From positions 1 through 64,000 of the forward strand of contig DAIPWT010000012.1 in assembly GCA_036783645.1 (NCBI GenBank): DNA of 64,000 nt. The letters run 5' to 3'. Shown piece after piece: positions 23,948 through 31,646 of this stretch. The notes below the pieces were generated by a model. It was not told the origin of the DNA, made no database searches, and saw nothing but the letters and a program-made list of their open reading frames with translations. Each line of letters opens with the position of its first letter. The first letter of the stretch is position 1. Source of the stretch: UBA4732 sp002404095. Lineage in GTDB: Bacteria > Planctomycetota > Planctomycetia > Gemmatales > Gemmataceae. The position numbers and the translations under genes were made by a program.

Positions 23948-25858
23948 ATGATCCGCTCCCGCTGGCTTGGCGCCCTGCTCGACGGACTGGGCCGTTGCGA
24001 TTGGCGCGTGCCGCTGGTCGGGGCGTGGGCCGTTTTCCTGCTGTTTCCCGTCTGGAAGACCGGCTGGCTCAACGACGACTTGTATAACTCTTCGCTGCCG
24101 GGCCTGTGCATTTACCGCGATTGCTCTCCCGTTGACGACGCACTGAGTGAAATCAAGGGCTGGACGTTTTGGGTCGCGCGGATCAATCCGCTAATCCACA
24201 TTCTCAAGAACGCCTCGTTTTGGCTGCTTCGCGATCTGTTTTGGTATAAAACGACGGTGATCGCGCTCGTTCTCCTCAATCTTTTCGTCTTTTATAGGCT
24301 GTTGAAGCGCCTTGGCGCGTCGCCCGACCTGGCCGCCCTCTGCTGTTTCCTCGCCGCTACTTTCATCCAATTCCGCCTGTTCCCGGACCCCGTTTTAGCT
24401 TTTAACGGCCTGTTGCAATGGCTCTTCCTGGGCACGATCCTATCGCTCGGCGCCTTCCACCGCTACCTGACCGGCGGCCGGTTCCGCTGGCTGGCTCTCA
24501 GCGTCCTGCTCTACCTGCTGACCGCCCTGACCTATGAAATGACTTACCTCTTTTGGGTCTTACATGCCGGTATTTTTCTCACGACGCGCGGGCGTTGGAT
24601 CCGCGCGGCGGCGCTCGTGCCGTTCGTCGCTGTCGCCGTCCTGTTGACGCTCGCGTCCATGTGGCTGCGCACCCTACCAGGGTACGCGCCCCAGGGATAC
24701 GCCGTGAACCTGGACGCGCGAGTCGTGAGCGAAACGATTCTGAAGCAAATCGTCGCCGCCTGGCCCGTCTCCTACACAGGCCTGACCACGTCGTCCGTTT
24801 CGTCGGGGGTGTTCTCATGGAAGACCGTAGGCGCCCACTTGCCTACGCTGGCGTTTGGCTTCACGACGGCGGCCATTCTGATAACGGCCGTGGTATGGCG
24901 ACGAACCGAGGAACGGCCGCGCTGGAGCGGACTGCTGATCCTCGGAATTCTTCTGGCCGTCCTGCCAGCGCCTTTGATCGGCGTCGCCCGCCGGTATCAA
25001 TTGGAACTGGAATACGGGATGGGCCATTTGCCCGTATACATCGAGTACTTCGGCGTGGCGCTGCTGTTCACTTGCGGCGTCGGCTTCCTGGCAGGGCGAG
25101 TGCGGCCGAGGGGTGTGACGGCCACGATGCTCGTGGGCGTTGCCAGTATGTTTTTCGCGGCCGTCGCGGTGTTCCATAGCGAAACCAACGGCCGCGTCGT
25201 AGCGGTGCTGCGCCAACCCTATTTGACCCCCCGGCGCGAGGTTGAGGAGGTGTTGGACCGCGGCCGCCTTCTGGAAGGCGTTCCAGCGGGCGCGACCCTT
25301 GTGGTTGACGTCTTCCCATGGGACTCTTACCAGATCGGGAATTACTTCTACTGCTACCACACCAAAACTCGCTTAAAAGGCGTGGTTTCCTCACGTGAGC
25401 GTGACGCCTTGTACGTTAACCCGCTGGCCATCCCGCCGGGAGACGTGGAAGGTTCCGACGTCCTGCGCGTGCGTTACACCGCGCCCGGAACGGAACGCGG
25501 CTGGGCCGTGGCCGGCAAGCTGCACCACCTACAAACCGCCGCGAACGGCGCCGTGACCGAATCGGAAATCAGTCAACTTCGCCTGGCGGTTCGGCGCGGC
25601 TGGCACATGGGGCCGGATCGGCCGTTTGTCCTGCACGCCGTCTACGTTTCTCCGACGGGTGCGGAAACTCCGCGCCCCGTAACGATCGGCCCGGAGGAGA
25701 TGCGGCGGGCCGCGTTGACGCGAAATTGGACGGTTTATGACGTGAAACTACCGGTTCCTTACGTCGAAGGCGAGTCCCTTTGGCTGGAGTTCAACCCGTC
25801 GCCGCCCGTCGCCGCCCAAGCGAGCGCGGCCCTTTTGGCGCGATCGACAAGCCCGTGA
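23948..25858 (+). CDS. Polytopic membrane protein, GT-C-like, tandem copy 1
   Basis: 636 residues. About ten hydrophobic helices lie in the first ~420 residues; a soluble C-terminal domain of ~200 residues follows. An acidic pair sits in the first outside loop (GWLNDDLYNSS), as in GT-C glycosyltransferases that use lipid-linked sugars. The C-terminal part (LHHLQTAANG...VTIGPEEMRR) is unrecognised. It follows three glycosyltransferases, so lipid-linked sugar transfer during surface-polysaccharide export is the likely role, by inference. A 437-bp tract (24239-24675) is identical to copy 2. Confidence 0.75.
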   Translation: MIRSRWLGALLDGLGRCDWRVPLVGAWAVFLLFPVWKTGWLNDDLYNSSLPGLCIYRDCSPVDDALSEIKGWTFWVARINPLIHILKNASFWLLRDLFWYKTTVIALVLLNLFVFYRLLKRLGASPDLAALCCFLAATFIQFRLFPDPVLAFNGLLQWLFLGTILSLGAFHRYLTGGRFRWLALSVLLYLLTALTYEMTYLFWVLHAGIFLTTRGRWIRAAALVPFVAVAVLLTLASMWLRTLPGYAPQGYAVNLDARVVSETILKQIVAAWPVSYTGLTTSSVSSGVFSWKTVGAHLPTLAFGFTTAAILITAVVWRRTEERPRWSGLLILGILLAVLPAPLIGVARRYQLELEYGMGHLPVYIEYFGVALLFTCGVGFLAGRVRPRGVTATMLVGVASMFFAAVAVFHSETNGRVVAVLRQPYLTPRREVEEVLDRGRLLEGVPAGATLVVDVFPWDSYQIGNYFYCYHTKTRLKGVVSSRERDALYVNPLAIPPGDVEGSDVLRVRYTAPGTERGWAVAGKLHHLQTAANGAVTESEISQLRLAVRRGWHMGPDRPFVLHAVYVSPTGAETPRPVTIGPEEMRRAALTRNWTVYDVKLPVPYVEGESLWLEFNPSPPVAAQASAALLARSTSP

Positions 25859-25891
25859 GATCCTAGTGCCCTGTCAATCTTCGTTTGAGAA

Positions 25892-25940
25892 GTGGGACAG
25901 GCGCCTCGCCTGTCTGAAACCGGCGAGGCGCCTGTCCCAC
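25892..25940. repeat. 19-bp perfect inverted repeat between the tandem copies
   Basis: GTGGGACAGGCGCCTCGCC (25892-25910) pairs with its complement at 25922-25940. The 168-bp space between copies holds this and the hairpin at 25983-26005. Confidence 0.85.
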
Positions 25941-25982
25941 CCACCTCTCATCGCAGGCTTCACAGAGTACCAGGACTTTTTT

Positions 25983-26005
25983 GCGGCAAGTTTCCAACTT
26001 GCCGC
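25983..26005. repeat. Perfect 10-bp hairpin upstream of membrane protein copy 2
   Basis: Identical to the hairpin at 23904-23926, in the same position relative to the start codon. Confidence 0.8.
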
Positions 26006-26026
26006 CCAAGAGGCAAGGAGAGGCCA

Positions 26027-27934
26027 ATGATCCGCTTCCGCTGGCTTGGCGCCCTGCTCGACGGGATTGGCCGTAGTGATTGGCGCGTGCCGCTGGTCGG
26101 GGCGTGGGCCGTTTTCCTGCTGTTCCCCCTCTGGAAGACGGGCTGGCTCAACGACGACTTATATAACTCCTCGCTGCCGGGCCTGTGCATTTACCAAAAT
26201 TGCTCTCCCGTTGATGACGCGCTGAGCGAAATCAACGGCTGGACGTTTAAGGTCGCGCGGATCAATCCCTTAATCCACATTCTCAAGGACGCCTCGTTTT
26301 GGCTGCTTCGCGATCTTTTTTGGTATAAAACGACGGTGATCGCGCTCGTTCTCCTCAATCTTTTCGTCTTTTATAGGCTGTTGAAGCGCCTTGGCGCGTC
26401 GCCCGACCTGGCCGCCCTCTGCTGTTTCCTCGCCGCTACTTTCATCCAATTCCGCCTGTTCCCGGACCCCGTTTTAGCTTTTAACGGCCTGTTGCAATGG
26501 CTCTTCCTGGGCACGATCCTATCGCTCGGCGCCTTCCACCGCTACCTGACCGGCGGCCGGTTCCGCTGGCTGGCTCTCAGCGTCCTGCTCTACCTGCTGA
26601 CCGCCCTGACCTATGAAATGACTTACCTCTTTTGGGTCTTACATGCCGGTATTTTTCTCACGACGCGCGGGCGTTGGATCCGCGCGGCGGCGCTCGTGCC
26701 GTTCGTCGCTGTCGCCGTCCTGTTGACGCTCGCGTCCATGTGGCTGCGCACCCTGCCGGGGTATGCGCCCCAGGGATACGCCGTGAGCCTGGACGCGCGA
26801 GTCGTGAGCGAAACGATTCTGAAGCAAATCGTCGCCGCGTGGCCCGTTTCTTACGCGGGCCTGACTACGTCGCTCGTCTCGCCGCACGTGTTTACTTGGA
26901 AGACGGTAGGCGCCCACCTACCAACGCTGGCGTTTGGCTTCGCCACGGCGGCCCTTTTGATTACGGCCGTGGTCAGGCGAGGAACAGGCGAGCAGCCCCG
27001 CTGGGGCGGACTGTTGATCCTCGGACTTCTCCTTGCCGTCCTGCCGGCGCCTTTGATCGGCGTCGCCCGGAGGTATCAATTGGAACTGCAATACGGGATT
27101 GGCCATTTGCCCGTATACATCGAATACTTCGGCGTGGCGTTGCTGTTCACTTGCGGCGTCGGCTACCTGGCCGCTCGCGTACGGCCGGGGGGTGTGACGG
27201 CCAAGATACTCGTAGGCGTTGTCTCCTTGTTTTTCGCAGCCATCGCCGTTGTCCATTGCGAAACCAACGGCCGCGTCGTGGCCGTCCTGCGCCAGCCGTA
27301 CTTTACCCCGCGGCGCGAGATCGAGGAGGTGTTAGACCGCGGCCGTCTCCTTGAGGGCGTTCCGGCGGACTCGACCCTCGTGGTTGATCCCTTCCCCTGG
27401 GATTACGACGGCGGCAAGTTCTTCTACTGTTATCACACCGGAACTCGCTTAAAGGACGTGGTTCCCTCCCGCGAGAGTGAGGCCGTGCAATTAACCTCTT
27501 TTCCCACACGGCTGAAAGGCGCGGAGGAACCCGACGCCCTGCGCGTGCGTTACGCCGCGCCCGGAACGGCAAACGGCTGGGCCGTCGCCGGCAAGCTGCA
27601 CCACCTACAAGCCGCCGCCAACGGCGTCGTGAGCGAATCGGAAATTAGTCAACTTCGCCTGGCGGTTCGGCGCGGCTGGCACATGGGACCGGATCGGCCG
27701 TTCGTCCTGCACGCCGTCTACGTTTCTTCAACGAGTGCGGAAACTCCTCGCTCTGTAACGATCGGACCGGAGGAGATGCGGCGAGCCGCGTTGACGAAAA
27801 ATTGGACGGTTTATGACGTGAAACTACCGGTCCCTTACGTCGAAGGCGAGTCCCTCTGGCTGGAGTTCAACCCGCCGGCGCCTGTCGTCGCCCAAGCGAA
27901 CGCCACGCTTTCGGCGCCTTCGACAAGACCATGA
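26027..27934 (+). CDS. Polytopic membrane protein, GT-C-like, tandem copy 2
   Basis: 635 residues, colinear with copy 1 and very similar over its length, with divergence concentrated in residues ~285-330 and ~455-520. It retains the NDDLY acidic pair and the soluble C-terminal domain. The ATG at 26027 matches copy 1 and the shared GGAGAGG; the frame is open 45 codons upstream through the repeat region, which is not coding. A two-sugar or two-acceptor division of labour is possible but unproven. Confidence 0.75.
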   Translation: MIRFRWLGALLDGIGRSDWRVPLVGAWAVFLLFPLWKTGWLNDDLYNSSLPGLCIYQNCSPVDDALSEINGWTFKVARINPLIHILKDASFWLLRDLFWYKTTVIALVLLNLFVFYRLLKRLGASPDLAALCCFLAATFIQFRLFPDPVLAFNGLLQWLFLGTILSLGAFHRYLTGGRFRWLALSVLLYLLTALTYEMTYLFWVLHAGIFLTTRGRWIRAAALVPFVAVAVLLTLASMWLRTLPGYAPQGYAVSLDARVVSETILKQIVAAWPVSYAGLTTSLVSPHVFTWKTVGAHLPTLAFGFATAALLITAVVRRGTGEQPRWGGLLILGLLLAVLPAPLIGVARRYQLELQYGIGHLPVYIEYFGVALLFTCGVGYLAARVRPGGVTAKILVGVVSLFFAAIAVVHCETNGRVVAVLRQPYFTPRREIEEVLDRGRLLEGVPADSTLVVDPFPWDYDGGKFFYCYHTGTRLKDVVPSRESEAVQLTSFPTRLKGAEEPDALRVRYAAPGTANGWAVAGKLHHLQAAANGVVSESEISQLRLAVRRGWHMGPDRPFVLHAVYVSSTSAETPRSVTIGPEEMRRAALTKNWTVYDVKLPVPYVEGESLWLEFNPPAPVVAQANATLSAPSTRP

Positions 27935-27958
27935 GAGCCTTAAACGGTTGCCGCTCCG

Positions 27959-28384
27959 TCATAACAAATAGCGCCCGACCAGCAAGCCGACCGCGAACGC
28001 CAAGACAAGGACGAATAGCGCAGCGAGGGCGAGCAACATGGTGTGCCACGGCGACAAAACAAAGCCAGCGACCGGAGCGGGAAGTCGATACGGCTCCCCA
28101 TCGAACGGCTCCGGAGCCGGGGCGGCGGGCGAATATGTGGGCGCGCCGGCCCCTTTTGACTGGTCGCCAGCGGGACTTGCGATGAATCGTTGTGGCGGAG
28201 CGTCGATGTCGCCGCCCTCGGACGGCGGATTGCCCTTCCGAGTCGCTTCCTCCACATCCGGCGCGTCCTCGGCGGGCACTAGCACCATTTTGTGGCAGTC
28301 CGGACAACGGACCTCCGTGCCAATCTTGCGATGGGCGATGCCCAGCAATTGATCACAATACTTGCAGCGAAACCGTATAGGCAT
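27959..28384 (-). CDS. Zinc-ribbon protein with C-terminal membrane anchor
   Basis: 141 residues. The N-terminal zinc ribbon has C7-x2-C10 and C27-x2-C30 (FRCKYC, VRCPDC), a layout very common in planctomycete proteins. A Pro-rich linker and one C-terminal transmembrane helix (about 112-137) ending in RYLL follow. The partner is unknown. It converges with membrane protein copy 2 (24 bp between stops). GGAG precedes the start. Confidence 0.7.
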   Translation of the reverse strand: MPIRFRCKYCDQLLGIAHRKIGTEVRCPDCHKMVLVPAEDAPDVEEATRKGNPPSEGGDIDAPPQRFIASPAGDQSKGAGAPTYSPAAPAPEPFDGEPYRLPAPVAGFVLSPWHTMLLALAALFVLVLAFAVGLLVGRYLL

Positions 28385-28535
28385 AGGCCTTATTCTCCAA
28401 ATTTGGGCGGCGATGGACAGGCGGCCCGATTAGCCGGTCGCGCCCTGCATTGCAATTTGTACTGTATATGCGTACCCTATTTCCATTGTCACCAGCCATC
28501 GGGTGTGCGTCTTTTACTTGGGTGACTTTTACGTT

Positions 28536-28621
28536 GGGTGCCATGCTTTCGCGGCCCTGTTCGGAACAGTGACAGCAGCAAGGCCGCCGCGAAAGCATGT
28601 CTCCCTCGCGCGGCAGACATG
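28536..28621. repeat. Four-core palindromic element, CATGCTTTCGCGG family, truncated copy 4
   Basis: The left arm GGGTGCCATGCTTTCGCGG and the first inner arm are intact, but the element stops in the second inner arm (about 28621), where the WD40 remnant begins. The rest of the 460-bp space between 28385 and 28843 shows nothing further. Confidence 0.75.
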
Positions 28622-28743
28622 CGTTAAGCAGCGACGGCACGACCCTTGTCTCGGGAGGTGAGGATGGGACGGTCAAAGTCTGGGTAGGCGGCGACTCCGA
28701 TGGACGCAACGCCCCCGCGAATGTTGGACCGCCCAAAGAATGA
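28622..28743 (+). pseudogene. C-terminal remnant of a WD40-repeat protein
   Basis: An open frame of about 40 codons reads SSDGTTLVSGGEDGTVKVW and ends with a Gly/Asn/Pro tail and PPKE-stop. The blade motif (DGTTLVSGGEDGTVKVW) is a textbook last WD40 repeat. It starts exactly where the palindromic element at 28536 ends, with no start codon or earlier blades. Most of a large gene was lost, with the element at the break. Confidence 0.7.
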
Positions 28744-28843
28744 AACGACGCGCGGATCGTCTCGCCGCTGTGACCGCCTCGTCCAGCGCCGCCGGCTTGT
28801 CGCGCCAGCCGGTTGAAAGTGAGATTAAAGCGACAAACCGGCT

Positions 28844-29788
28844 TTACTCCTTCTCCCCGTGGTCATGCCCCGGGTGCGCAGCCGTGGAGCGCAGCGTGCA
28901 GTACATTTCGTCAGGTTCACACCCTTCGACCTCGACCTGGATGGTCGTGTGCGCGACGCGAAACTTCTCGCGCAGCATCCCGGCGACGGCCCGCTGCACC
29001 TGTTGCCCGGCGCGCACGCTCTGCTCGGCAACCAGGACGTGACAGCTACACGCCACCATTTCCGACGCGACCGTCCAGGCGTGCAGGTCATGAACGCCCT
29101 GGACGCCCGGCACGCCGCGGACTGCCTGCTCCAACGCCGTCATGTCGAGGCCCGCCGGGGCCGCCTCCAAAAGTACGTTAACCGCCTCTCTCAAGACGCC
29201 CCACGAACTCCACAGAATCAGCCCGCCGATTAAAAAAGAAACCACGGGGTCCGCCGCCGTCCACCCGGTCAACAGCACGACGACGCCGGCGGCGACCACG
29301 CCAAGGGCGGCGACGGCGTCGCCCAGCATGTGCACGTACGCGCTGCGGAGGTTCAGGTCGTGCTTGGCGTCGGCCCGCAGCCAGAGGCTGATAAAGGCGT
29401 TGAGCACCACCGCCGCCAGCGCCACTCCGATCATGAGGCCGGCCCCGACAGGCTTGGGGGACCATAAGCGCTGGCCCGCCTCCCAAAAGATGACGAGGGC
29501 AATCACCACCAGCGACACGGCGTTGACTAGGGCAGCGAGGACGCCGACGCGGTGGTAGCCGTAGGTCCGCTTGGCATCGGCCGGTCGCCCCGCGATCCAA
29601 ACAGCATACCAGGAGAGGCCCAGGGCCAGGGCGTCGGCGAAGTTGTGGCAAGCGTCCGAAAGCAGGGCCACGCTGTTGGCGAAGTAGCCGGCGACCGCCT
29701 CGCCGACCACGAAGGCGAGCGTGAGGGCGACGGAGAGGCCGAGGTACCGACCCGCCTTGGGGCTGCCGCGCGTGTGAGTGTGCGTCAT
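28844..29788 (-). CDS. CDF-family cation efflux protein (CzcD-like)
   Basis: 314 residues, six membrane helices and a C-terminal cytoplasmic domain. Metal-site residues are visible in SDACHNFADALAL (helix II) and HMLGDAVAALGV (helix V), the HxxxD pairs of zinc/cobalt/cadmium antiporters. It is His-rich at both ends (MTHTHT; HPGHDHGEKE). It probably exports Zn(II), Co(II) or Cd(II) from cytoplasm to periplasm in exchange for protons, feeding the RND system. Last gene of the minus-strand efflux operon. Confidence 0.93.
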   Translation of the reverse strand: MTHTHTRGSPKAGRYLGLSVALTLAFVVGEAVAGYFANSVALLSDACHNFADALALGLSWYAVWIAGRPADAKRTYGYHRVGVLAALVNAVSLVVIALVIFWEAGQRLWSPKPVGAGLMIGVALAAVVLNAFISLWLRADAKHDLNLRSAYVHMLGDAVAALGVVAAGVVVLLTGWTAADPVVSFLIGGLILWSSWGVLREAVNVLLEAAPAGLDMTALEQAVRGVPGVQGVHDLHAWTVASEMVACSCHVLVAEQSVRAGQQVQRAVAGMLREKFRVAHTTIQVEVEGCEPDEMYCTLRSTAAHPGHDHGEKE

Positions 29789-29812
29789 GGCGTCGATGTC
29801 TCCCCGGGCGCA

Positions 29813-31129
29813 TCATCTCTCCGGCGCCGGCGCCGGCCAGCAGTCCTTCAGCAGCAGCCCGGCGATCTCGCCGGCGGCCTGCCACGCCTCCGACTGGACG
29901 CGGACGTACTCCAGGTTGGCCTCCGCCGCCGCCCGCTGGGCCTGGAGGACGCGCAAGTACTCGAACTGCCCGCCCTTGAACGCCTCCTGGGCGAGGCGGT
30001 ACGCTTTCTGGGCGTTGGGGAGGACCGAAGCCCGATAGCGTTCCGCCCGCACCTTCGCCGCCGCGTAGCGGCCGAAAGCCGCCGCCAGGCGACCGCTCAG
30101 GTCGTTCTGGACCCGGCCCACCTCCTGGAGGGACCGGCCCACATCGGCCTGGGCCGCGAGGATGTTGCCCTGATTGCGGTTCCAGAGCGGGACGGGCAAG
30201 CTGACCTGGAAGTGCGCCTCGTTCTCGCGGTCGTTTACATTGCGCTGATAGCCCACATCGGCGGTGACATTGGGGACCTTCTCCACCTCCGCCCGTCGCA
30301 GGGCGAGCTGCGCCCGCGTGACGCCGACGCGGGCCGACCGGACTTCGGGATGTTCCTCCAGCACGAACGCCCGGGCCTCGTCGAAGCCGTAGTCCGGCAG
30401 CACATCTCCGAGCAGGTTCACCAAGGGGGCGCGTGGAAGGTCGGGCGCCCCGACTTCGGCAGCCAGCCGCCGCCAGGAGGCGGCCTCTTCATTCCGCGCG
30501 GCGTCGAGGTCGGCCCGGAAGCGGTCGCGCTCGACCTCGAATTGGAGTACGTCCAGTTCCGCGATGACCTTCGCCTCCAGGAGCTTGCGAGCGTTCACTA
30601 AGGACTGGTCCGCCAGGCCGACTAGGTCCGTCAGGACTTCGATGCGACGGCGGCTCGCCAAAACCTCGAAGTAACCTTGCCGCACGGTCGTGAACAAGGC
30701 GTAGCGTTGCCGTTGCAACGCCAGCAAAGTCTGGTCCGTCTGGCGCTCGGCCACGGCGCGGCTCAGGCCGAGCTTGCCGCCCCTGACGATCTCCTGACTA
30801 ATCAGGGGCAGCGTGTAAATCCCGCCCCGACGCCCGATTTCTTCACCGGTCACCCCGATTGTGGGGTTGGGGTACAGCCCCGCCTGGAGGGCGCGCCCTC
30901 GGGCGGCCTCGACATCCAGCCCCGCCTGGGCTAGGGCCGGGTTCCGCTCTAGACTTATGCGAATCAAGTCCGGCAAGCCCAGTGGGGAGGGCGCGGCGTT
31001 CGCCGGCGTGGCGTCGAACACTACTGGCTGCGGCGGCGCGGTCGCCGCGTTGCTCATGCCGACAAGGAACAACAGGAGGGAGGGCAGGAGCCGATGCGCC
31101 GCTCGCGTGAATGGGTGGTTCGCTCTCAT
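29813..31129 (-). CDS. TolC-family outer-membrane efflux channel (CzcC-like)
   Basis: 438 residues with a signal peptide and the long heptad-rich helices of the outer-membrane factor family (two repeats, each with LxLRRAEVEKVPNV- or LALQRQRY-type helical segments). It forms the outer-membrane exit duct for the RND pump encoded upstream. The ATG at 31129 (AAAGGAAAAG upstream) gives a good signal peptide; the frame extends 30 codons further upstream without one. Confidence 0.88.
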   Translation of the reverse strand: MRANHPFTRAAHRLLPSLLLFLVGMSNAATAPPQPVVFDATPANAAPSPLGLPDLIRISLERNPALAQAGLDVEAARGRALQAGLYPNPTIGVTGEEIGRRGGIYTLPLISQEIVRGGKLGLSRAVAERQTDQTLLALQRQRYALFTTVRQGYFEVLASRRRIEVLTDLVGLADQSLVNARKLLEAKVIAELDVLQFEVERDRFRADLDAARNEEAASWRRLAAEVGAPDLPRAPLVNLLGDVLPDYGFDEARAFVLEEHPEVRSARVGVTRAQLALRRAEVEKVPNVTADVGYQRNVNDRENEAHFQVSLPVPLWNRNQGNILAAQADVGRSLQEVGRVQNDLSGRLAAAFGRYAAAKVRAERYRASVLPNAQKAYRLAQEAFKGGQFEYLRVLQAQRAAAEANLEYVRVQSEAWQAAGEIAGLLLKDCWPAPAPER

Positions 31130-31215
31130 CGCTTTTCCTTTCGTCCATGAGCCGGCGAGCCGCGGGTCAGCCGGCCCCAGCGCTTTGCTGGCGAGGGGCC
31201 GGCTGGCGGCGAGCA

Positions 31216-31608
31216 TCATTTCTTACCCTTGCCTGAGTCGTCCGTGGATTCCTCGGTCATCGGGGGCGGCTCCTTGCCGTACTTGGCCCGGTACTCGGCC
31301 GCGAACTTCTCTTTGAGTTCGGGGTGGCAGGGGATGCACTGCGACTCAGGCCGGTTATGCTCCTTGCACCAGTCGCCTTCCTTCTTGAGCTTGGCGGCCA
31401 GCTTCGGGTTGCATTGGGCGCACTCCGCCTCCGGCATCCCGTGTTCGGCGCACCACCAGCCGTGGCCCTCGGCCTCCGCCTTGTCGGCGGCCGGCTTGTC
31501 GGTGGCCTGGGCCGTCTTGTCTTCCCTCTTGTCGCAGCCAACCCCCGCCAAGACGAAGGCGGCGAGCAACGCCGGCAAGACGCTCGCGATCCATCGATTC
31601 CACATCAT
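31216..31608 (-). CDS. Small exported Cys/His protein, probable metal-binding lipoprotein
   Basis: 130 residues from the first of two adjacent ATGs (AAAGGA upstream). The hydrophobic signal ends LAGVGC, close to a lipobox though with an atypical residue at -3. It carries two copies of one motif: C53-x2-H56-x3-E60-x2-C63-x2-C66-x-P and C81-x2-H84-x3-E88-x2-C91-x2-C94-x-P. The same motif occurs in the adaptor protein of this operon. Lys-rich linkers surround the motifs. Likely a periplasmic metal-binding protein serving the efflux complex; the metal is unknown. Confidence 0.7.
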   Translation of the reverse strand: MMWNRWIASVLPALLAAFVLAGVGCDKREDKTAQATDKPAADKAEAEGHGWWCAEHGMPEAECAQCNPKLAAKLKKEGDWCKEHNRPESQCIPCHPELKEKFAAEYRAKYGKEPPPMTEESTDDSGKGKK

Positions 31609-31646
31609 GGCGTAATCCTTTCTTCGGTAAAAACCCTTCAACCCCT

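Noticed and set aside
24553..27354. Alternate-frame open reading frames (208 and 240 codons) conserved between the tandem membrane proteins
   Set aside because: They look conserved only because the DNA underneath is duplicated; the main frame explains the sequence.
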